A stretch of DNA of 11,764 nt, from contig JAGVKR010000277.1 of the NCBI GenBank assembly GCA_020050375.1, positions 1 through 11,764 on the forward strand. Direction: 5' to 3'. Below the pieces are notes generated by a model. That model saw nothing but the letters and a program-made list of their open reading frames with translations. It was not told where the DNA came from and searched no databases. Both the position numbers and the translations under genes were made by a program. Each line of letters begins with the position of its first letter. Within the stretch, counting starts at the first letter, position 1. This document shows, piece after piece, positions 7,663 through 11,764 of this stretch. The DNA comes from Planctomycetales bacterium. GTDB lineage: Bacteria > Planctomycetota > Planctomycetia > Planctomycetales > Planctomycetaceae.

Positions 7663-8549
7663 TTTTTTTTTGAAACTGCATCAGCACCGCCTGCGACGCG
7701 GCTCTCTTTCTCCGGGACGAATCCCGACTTGCTCTCGATCGCAGCGAGCAGAACAGGTTCCTCGCCGACTTGTTTGAGTGTGGCGGTTATGGCAGACCGG
7801 TCCGCATCGGAGAGCTTCGTGGAAAGGAAGGCGACGACGAACGGCACCGGCTCGGTGGTGCCGACAACCCGCAAGTCCCCCTTCTTGATCGTTCCGCAGC
7901 CTTCGAGGAGCGGCGCAGCGTAGCTGGAAATGACCGTCGCCGCGCGGACTTTGGAACCCAGCTCCAGAATCGCCGTTGCCCCGTCGCTGCAGGCGGCGCA
8001 GGTTTCGATTCTTTCCGGCGCGACGATCCCGTGCTTCTTGAGCAGGGTAAGAGCGGCGCTGTGCTTTTCGTCGCACTCGGCAGATCCGAAGATGATGCGA
8101 TAGGCTGTCAGATCGGCGACAGATGTCGCCGGATCGGTGGCAGGAACCACGATCAAGCCGGTTTGCGTCGTCTGGCCATCTTTGCCGGTGAGCGCCAGCA
8201 CCGGTTCGAGGGATAGCTTTCGATGGCGCGCCTGTGCTGCGACGACCGACCGTTTGCCGATCACAATATCGACTCGTCCGTCGGTTTCTTCGAGCGCTTT
8301 TTCGAGCGATTCATTGAAGACGACCCGAACCGCCCGCCCCAGTTCCTGTTCGAGAAACGTTCCCAGCTTGTCGTAATCACGTTGCGCGTAGCCTTTCACG
8401 CATGGGCACGAAAGAGGAGCCGCCAGTGGGTCCATGATGACGACCGTCAGCTCACTGGCGCCACCAGCCGATGCGTCGGATACCAACGAAACCATTCCGA
8501 TCACAGCGATCAGCACGATCAAGCACGCGCTCTGACGTCGGGTCAACAT
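7656..8549 (-). CDS. Periplasmic PhnD/SsuA/transferrin-type substrate-binding protein
   Basis: From the ATG at 8549 the product has 297 residues. Residues 1-28 are a Sec signal (basic start, hydrophobic core, D-A-S-A cleavage site). The rest resembles PhnD-type periplasmic binding proteins: T-V-V-I-M-D-P-L at the first strand, Y-D-K-L-G-T-F-L-E-Q-E-L-G (59-71), G-R-V-D-I-V-I-G (91-98) and D-L-T-A-Y-R-I-I-F-G (146-155). It is unusually cysteine-rich for an exported protein: C48, C50 (C-P-C), C159, C184, C187 (C-A-A-C) and C218. The ligand is unknown; no transporter genes are next to it. The ORF ends at TGA 7656-7658 right after an A9-G run, one frame from the following propeller. A longer form from the ATG at 8606 lacks a properly spaced ribosome binding site, whereas AGGGAC at 8557-8562 sits 7 nt before 8549. 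Confidence 0.82.
   Translation of the reverse strand: MLTRRQSACLIVLIAVIGMVSLVSDASAGGASELTVVIMDPLAAPLSCPCVKGYAQRDYDKLGTFLEQELGRAVRVVFNESLEKALEETDGRVDIVIGKRSVVAAQARHRKLSLEPVLALTGKDGQTTQTGLIVVPATDPATSVADLTAYRIIFGSAECDEKHSAALTLLKKHGIVAPERIETCAACSDGATAILELGSKVRAATVISSYAAPLLEGCGTIKKGDLRVVGTTEPVPFVVAFLSTKLSDADRSAITATLKQVGEEPVLLAAIESKSGFVPEKESRVAGGADAVSKKKN
7662..7671 (-). promoter_or_regulatory. A9-G slippery run with A-AAA-AAG in -1 frameshift register
   Basis: In the substrate-binding frame the codons read TCA AAA AAA AAG AAC TGA (7673-7656). The last seven bases of the run (7668-7662) form A-AAA-AAG in the X-XXY-YYZ register of the E. coli dnaX slippery heptamer. Slipping back one base gives AAA then GAA CTG ACC and enters the propeller frame, skipping the TGA. 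An AGGCGG about 18 nt upstream is a poor, too distant match to the dnaX internal Shine-Dalgarno element. The run and register are seen directly; use as a programmed site is inference. Nine A's could also give transcriptional slippage, or be a miscounted run of ten. Confidence 0.5.
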
Positions 8550-8556
8550 GGCAATT

Positions 8557-8562
8557 GTCCCT
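8557..8562 (-). promoter_or_regulatory. Ribosome binding site choosing the 8549 start of the substrate-binding protein
   Basis: AGGGAC ends 7 nt before the ATG at 8549. The alternative ATG at 8606 has AGGGA directly adjacent, which is too close to work, and would place 19 polar residues before the signal peptide. Confidence 0.65.
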
Positions 8563-8630
8563 GCTGGGATTGGGGTTGATCGAAAAGAAACGCCTGTCGA
8601 ATCCATTCCCTGGATTGGAGGGGGAGGAGG

Positions 8631-9938
8631 TCACTCGTCGACTTTTTCGGCCGCTGACTTTTCACGCGACAAGACGATGATCTGCTGGCCGGGCTGGTCG
8701 CAGAAGTAGACCTTGCTCGCGTCGGCGGAAACCGCCACGGCGACGTTCTTGCAACCTCCGGTGAGCTTCGCGCTTCCCACGAGGCCGCGGTACTTTCCGT
8801 CGGTCGTGAAACAGCGAATGATTCCCTCCGATTCCGCGGTATATACCAAGCCATCCTTACCGATCCGCAGGTTCATCGGATTGCAGCAGCCACCGAATCC
8901 GGGGGGGACGTTGGCGTCCCCCTTGGCCTTGTTTTTGCCGCCTCCGGTCAGCAGCGAGACGAGGCCCCCGCCTAAGCCTTCGGGTTGATCACCTTTTCGT
9001 CCGAAGGCGGCAATCCGCTCTCCGTCGCGACTGTAGCGCCCGACACGATGATTGCAGTTTTCGGCGACGAATAATTCGTCGCCATGCGCCTGGACATCCA
9101 TCTGACCGCAACAGCCGCGCAGCTCGGAGAGCACTTGCTTGCTCTCCTGGAATGCATGATCCATCCGCCAGACCGAGTAACCAAAGCCGGTCGATTCGCC
9201 GGTCACCACGAACAGATCCCGCTCGGTGACGGTGACGCCGTTGATGATTCGCAATCGGCTGGTAATCTGCTTCATCAGGTCTTCCACCGAGGGGATTTCG
9301 AAACCGGCGGTGATGCCGTTCAATTCGCGGAGTTGTTCTTCGAAACGGCTGATCCGACGCTTCTCAGCGGGAGTCAGCTCTTTCTTGTCCTTCTCCTTCA
9401 GCTTTTTGAGATTTTCCTCCAACTGTGCTTTCTGCTCGTCGAACTGTTTCCTGGACTCGGCAAACGACTTCTCATATAGCTTTTGCATTTCGAGGGCCCC
9501 CTCGCGAAGCTGGTCCTTGTCTTCGACGGCCTTTTTCAGATGCGGAAGCTCGATGCTTGCCAGCAACTTCCCCTCGGCGTCGAATTTCGCGAGGCGTCCG
9601 TCGCCGCCGACAAATACTGAACCATCGGGGCCAGCGCCGATCGACTGAGCGGTAAACTCGATGCGCCATGTTGCCAGTGCAGTCCCGGATTCGTCAAACA
9701 GTCGGACCTCACTGGTTGCCGGAGCCCGGCTTTCATGAATTTCGCCGTGGCCCCCCGGAGCCACGAGGGCGGCCACCTTTCCGTCGGGCAAAAGCGCCAG
9801 GGTTTGCAGTGTGGAACCGTCGCGCCCGGCAACGCGAATCTCACGCACTTGCTTGTGCGAAGCGTCGGCACCGTGACAATGCTCAAGGCCGCTCAACGCT
9901 GCCACAACCGAGACGATAACGCAAGACAGCCGAAACAT
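8631..9938 (-). CDS. Exported NHL-like beta-propeller protein with coiled-coil insertion and Cys-Cys motifs
   Basis: The product has 435 residues. An N-terminal Sec signal (about 1-24) is followed by propeller-like repeats (L-L-P-D-G-K-V-A, G-P-D-G-S-V-F-V, D-A-E-G-K-L-L). A strongly charged helical segment rich in K, E, L and Q (about 133-208) predicts a coiled coil inserted into the propeller. NHL-like repeats then resume with A-E-N-C-N-H-R-V-G-R-Y (293-302) and a series of cysteine motifs: R-G-C-C-G-Q-M-D (C276, C277), C295, G-G-C-C-N-P-M-N (C351, C352), C376, G-G-C-K-N (C396) and C413. Such repeated Cys pairs at equivalent blade positions suggest metal binding or disulfides. The ATG at 9938 has AAGGAAGG at 9945-9952, 6 nt upstream. 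The substrate-binding gene follows on the same strand 81 nt downstream of its stop, which suggests an operon and a shared role. No function can be assigned with certainty. Confidence 0.82.
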   Translation of the reverse strand: MFRLSCVIVSVVAALSGLEHCHGADASHKQVREIRVAGRDGSTLQTLALLPDGKVAALVAPGGHGEIHESRAPATSEVRLFDESGTALATWRIEFTAQSIGAGPDGSVFVGGDGRLAKFDAEGKLLASIELPHLKKAVEDKDQLREGALEMQKLYEKSFAESRKQFDEQKAQLEENLKKLKEKDKKELTPAEKRRISRFEEQLRELNGITAGFEIPSVEDLMKQITSRLRIINGVTVTERDLFVVTGESTGFGYSVWRMDHAFQESKQVLSELRGCCGQMDVQAHGDELFVAENCNHRVGRYSRDGERIAAFGRKGDQPEGLGGGLVSLLTGGGKNKAKGDANVPPGFGGCCNPMNLRIGKDGLVYTAESEGIIRCFTTDGKYRGLVGSAKLTGGCKNVAVAVSADASKVYFCDQPGQQIIVLSREKSAAEKVDE

Positions 9939-10090
9939 GATTCACCTTCCTTCTCGCGAGGGCGAATTCGGGGAACAGCGCCGCTTCAGACCTGTCGCAC
10001 GCATCCCGAAGAGTATCCCCCCTCGATTCGAAAGTCCAGCTAATCTGTCTGAGGCCGGGCCGAAACGATTCTAAAAGTGAGATTGATCGA

Positions 10091-10270
10091 ATGAACGCCC
10101 AAATGCACTCCGTCGAACTTTCTTCGAGCGAGACGACGATGCTCGCGACCGCGTGGCGGCTGCCGCGCGAATACCGGAACGCCGCGTTGTTCGCGCTGGG
10201 ACTGTGTCTGGTCGCCGGCGAGGAAGGGTTGAACAAGGCAGTGTTCTGGGCCAGGTTCGGAATTCATTAA
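10091..10270 (+). CDS. Small hypothetical protein, 59 residues
   Basis: An ATG-to-TAA frame of 59 codons lies alone on the plus strand, divergent from the NHL-like gene. The product begins M-N-A-Q-M-H-S-V-E-L and has one moderately hydrophobic segment, A-A-L-F-A-L-G-L-C-L-V-A-G (31-43), ending in F-G-I-H. Roughly three quarters of third codon positions are G or C, as expected of real genes in this genome. A weak GTGAG lies 9 nt before the ATG. An overlapping minus-strand frame (10040-10267) is less protein-like. I do not recognise the family. Internal ATGs at codons 5 and 17 are possible starts. Confidence 0.45.
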   Translation: MNAQMHSVELSSSETTMLATAWRLPREYRNAALFALGLCLVAGEEGLNKAVFWARFGIH

Positions 10271-10299
10271 CCGAAGAAGAGCGCAGAAGCTGAAGGGCG

Positions 10300-10345
10300 A
10301 TCCCTGCCGGTGAACATCCGGTGTGCCCCCGCGGTAATCGTCAGA
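10300..10345 (+). promoter_or_regulatory. Cobalamin-riboswitch-like core, incomplete and of doubtful function
   Basis: The plus strand holds CCGGTGAACATCCGG (10308-10321 region) followed by CCCCCGCGGTAATCG (10326-10340). These resemble the GGTG-n-AA-n-TCC and CCCGC/GCGGTAA parts of the cobalamin (B12) riboswitch core. GCCGGTG (10306-10312) can also pair with CACCGGC (10354-10360). Against it, I cannot find the GCCACTG loop or the GGGAAGG part downstream, nor the 3' closing elements. No plus-strand gene follows within 1 kb; the strand runs into the 3' end of the PEP-CTERM gene. It may be a relic, an antisense regulator or chance. Confidence 0.22.
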
Positions 10346-10366
10346 GTGGCCCGCACCGGCCGAGGT

Positions 10367-11077
10367 TCACGGCACGGAACGACGTCGGCTACCGCCGACC
10401 GCGGCCGCGAACGCGAGCAGGCCCCAGACGGCAAATGAACCGGGTTCGGGGGCCATGACAATCGCAGCGGCCGGATTGTCCTGCGCGAAAACGACTGGAA
10501 TCTCGGTCCCGGTCACTCGGACGTTGTCGATCTTCACCCCTTCGTTGCTCTTGTCAACGTTGATGCGGAATTGCAACTGAAGATACGGGGGTGAGCCGAG
10601 ATTGTTGGCACCCGACAGCGACAGGTTCGAGACCGAATGCCAGAAGGGGGGGCGATCGCCGAGTCCGTAAACCGCCAACTGCTCGAAGGGGGCGACGGAG
10701 ACACTGCTCGTCGCTATCCGCCAGCCGACTGACAAAACATCATTGGATTCTGACGGACTCAGGGCAATCCAATCGAACGACAATTGAATATTGCTGAAAC
10801 CCTGCGTGGAGATGCTCAGTTGACGCGCGAAATCCGTCGACTCACGGATCAGCAGGGCATTGTCCCCCTTTTCACCGCTGAAACCTCCTTTGACAATCGC
10901 GACGTCGTTCTTGTCGACATTGCTCTCAGTCCACGGATCACCGTTGCTCGGTCCGCCGACCGTCTTTCCAATTGCGCGATTGAAATTGTCATAGAAAATC
11001 GTTGCCGCCGACAATGGCCGTGCGAATCCGGCACAAATGACCAGCAGCAGCACCGCGGATTTTAATGGTCTAAACAT
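10367..11077 (-). CDS. PEP-CTERM sorting-signal protein, surface or matrix associated
   Basis: From the ATG at 11077 the product has 236 residues. An N-terminal Sec signal ends near P-L-S-A-A (21-25). The mature part reads like a beta-rich, lectin or jelly-roll-type domain (F-Y-D-N-F-N-R at 28-34, L-Q-F-R-I-N-V and V-K-I-D-N-V-R-V-T-G at 168-190). The C-terminus has the tripartite PEP-CTERM signal: A-P-E-P-G-S-F (209-215), a hydrophobic stretch to about 229, then R-R-R (231-233). By family knowledge such proteins are processed by an exosortase and exported to the surface or matrix; no exosortase gene is in this window. The frame is open to an ATG at 11149, but the shorter start puts the signal peptide at the N-terminus. 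Its ribosome binding site is weak. It converges with the small plus-strand ORF at 10091-10270. Confidence 0.87.
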   Translation of the reverse strand: MFRPLKSAVLLLVICAGFARPLSAATIFYDNFNRAIGKTVGGPSNGDPWTESNVDKNDVAIVKGGFSGEKGDNALLIRESTDFARQLSISTQGFSNIQLSFDWIALSPSESNDVLSVGWRIATSSVSVAPFEQLAVYGLGDRPPFWHSVSNLSLSGANNLGSPPYLQLQFRINVDKSNEGVKIDNVRVTGTEIPVVFAQDNPAAAIVMAPEPGSFAVWGLLAFAAAVGGSRRRSVP

Positions 11078-11571
11078 GATCAGGGACTTTCGATCAGCGG
11101 GGGATATCAAGGCGTATTGCTTCACGTAAGGACCCGCTTCAAGGCACAACGGGGATTAGAACACTGAGCCGAACGGTTTGCAAGTCAATAATTGCGCATT
11201 CGACCCGTTCGGGGGATTTCCCCCTGATGTCCCATGTTAGCGACTTGATTGAAGACATAACCGACTGGGATTGGCGGCTGTCTGTGGGTGGTTCGAGGTC
11301 GAACTCCTTGTCAAGGTGTGGGTTGCGTGCATCCGTTCCGAGGAGGTGCCATGCCGAAAACTCTCCGACGCTGGCAGTGTCGGCCCGGCGGGCGGCCCTG
11401 CCAGCGTCGGCGTCCGCCTTGAGCCACCCACATTCAGCGAATGAACCCGGAACGACCGACAATCCACGCCGCGGTGTCGAAATGACGCGCGTTCCGATAA
11501 ACTTCCACCGTTGCGTGTTGCGGCCAAAGCCATTGATCCTTCCTCTGCCCGTTTTCACCAGGGAATCCACG
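11078..11571. other. 494-bp intergenic region with no convincing gene
   Basis: This is the divergent gap between the PEP-CTERM gene (minus) and the third propeller gene (plus), so it should hold both promoters, but I could not identify a well-spaced promoter pair. Frames open across it on both strands are Arg/Ser/Pro-rich and look like GC-rich shadows. A short hairpin GGGGG-ATTT-CCCCC lies at 11211-11224. The main structure is the nested inverted repeat listed separately. A 23-codon Arg-rich ORF starts at 11351 after a perfect AGGAGG (11341-11346). Confidence 0.6.
11284..11431. repeat. Nested inverted repeat: 13-bp inner arms, 8-bp outer arms
   Basis: The inner arms CCGACGCTGGCAG (11365-11377) and CTGCCAGCGTCGG (11398-11410) are perfect complements around a 20-nt GC-rich loop. 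The outer arms GTGGGTGG (11284-11291) and CCACCCAC (11424-11431) pair around them. The 11-bp core GCCAGCGTCGG recurs at positions 11-21 of the window, which hints at an interspersed repeat family. The region could be a REP-like element, a terminator or a structured RNA. Confidence 0.7.
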
Positions 11572-11764
11572 ATGCGAGCTCGCTTCACGATCGTCTGCTG
11601 TTCGATTCTTGGACTGGTTTCTCCCGCCGTGCAGGGAGGGGATTGGACCGAATTTCGCGGGCCGGGGCTGGCCTGATAAAAAGTTGGCAAAAAATCTCTG
11701 GTTGGGGTTGAAGGGAAAAGGAAAAACTGTTGCGCTCTTCGGTGTGAAAGTTTTGGATGGAACA
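11572..11764 (+). pseudogene. N-terminus of a third exported PQQ-type beta-propeller, frame broken and running off the window
   Basis: The ATG at 11572 (AGGGA 8 nt upstream) opens a signal peptide (R-A-R-F-T-I-V-C-C-S-I-L-G-L-V) followed by G-D-W-T-E-F-R-G-P-G (23-32), the entry motif of the propellers in this window. The frame then stops at TGA 11674-11676 after only 34 residues. In the +1 frame from 11672 onward, translation continues to the window end with N-L-W-L-G-L-K-G-K-G-K-T and V-L-D-G-T, which loosely follows the N-V-L-W-K-F-E-L-P-G-K-G-A-S-T pattern of the 222-1469 gene. From about 11675 the DNA also becomes A- and T-richer. So the gene is probably longer, with a frameshift or poor-quality sequence at the end. 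The true state of the gene cannot be judged from this window. Confidence 0.6.

Noticed and set aside
7424..7687. Minus-strand ORF starting M-L-M-Q-F-Q across the A9 run
   Set aside because: It is in the third frame, does not contain the propeller motif and is Arg-rich; it cannot supply the start for the propeller.
10326..10341. CCGCGGTAAT resembling the 16S rRNA 530 loop
   Set aside because: No other part of 16S rRNA surrounds it; the match is about ten bases only.
11155..11188. TTGACT (11188-11183) and TCTAAT (11160-11155) on the minus strand as a promoter for the PEP-CTERM gene
   Set aside because: The spacing is 22 bp, well outside the usual 16-18, so I do not call it.

Overview
The window looks like a chromosomal segment of a Planctomycetota bacterium (Pirellulales/Planctomycetales-like). 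The evidence is a typical set of planctomycete families in GC-rich DNA: exported PQQ-type beta-propellers opening with a W-x-x-[WF]-R-G-P motif, a DUF1559 pseudopilin, a PEP-CTERM protein, a Tat-exported glycosidase-like propeller and a GT39-like membrane glycosyltransferase. Almost every product carries a signal peptide, lipobox, prepilin leader or membrane segments, so this is an envelope/secretome neighbourhood. No mobile-element gene, rRNA, tRNA or CRISPR array was seen.

Layout, right to left, because nearly all genes are on the minus strand. At the right edge (11572-11764, +) is the start of a third propeller gene, broken near 11674. From 11078 to 11571 no convincing gene is seen, but there is a nested inverted repeat. 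A PEP-CTERM protein (11077-10367, -) converges with a small 59-codon plus-strand ORF (10091-10270). Between them lies a plus-strand stretch resembling a cobalamin-riboswitch core. Then comes a minus-strand run: an NHL-like propeller with a coiled-coil insertion and Cys-Cys motifs (9938-8631); a PhnD-like substrate-binding protein (8549-7656) joined, one frame apart, to a PQQ-type propeller (to 6466); a Tat glycosidase-like gene cut by an in-frame TAG (6350-4635); a DUF1559 pseudopilin (4508-3609) abutting a PepSY-like lipoprotein (3608-3354); a GT39-like glycosyltransferase (3207-1657); tandem hairpins; and another PQQ-type propeller (1469-222). The left end holds a perfect 34-bp inverted repeat built from 7-bp units.

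The most notable site is the A9-G run at 7671-7662. The substrate-binding ORF ends just after it. The propeller frame is open from just upstream of the run, includes the conserved W-x-x-W-R-G-P motif, and has no ATG, GTG or TTG before that motif. The run contains A-AAA-AAG in the register of the dnaX -1 frameshift heptamer. A -1 shift there would give one exported 694-residue substrate-binding/propeller fusion. Programmed frameshifting, transcriptional slippage, a phase-variable tract, a real mutation or a homopolymer sequencing error all fit; sequence alone cannot choose.

The exported NHL-like protein (8 Cys in the mature part) and the PhnD-like domain (6 Cys) are neighbours, which may mean a shared metal or redox job; this is inference. 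The glycosidase, glycosyltransferase, pseudopilin and lipoprotein may be only loosely related in function.
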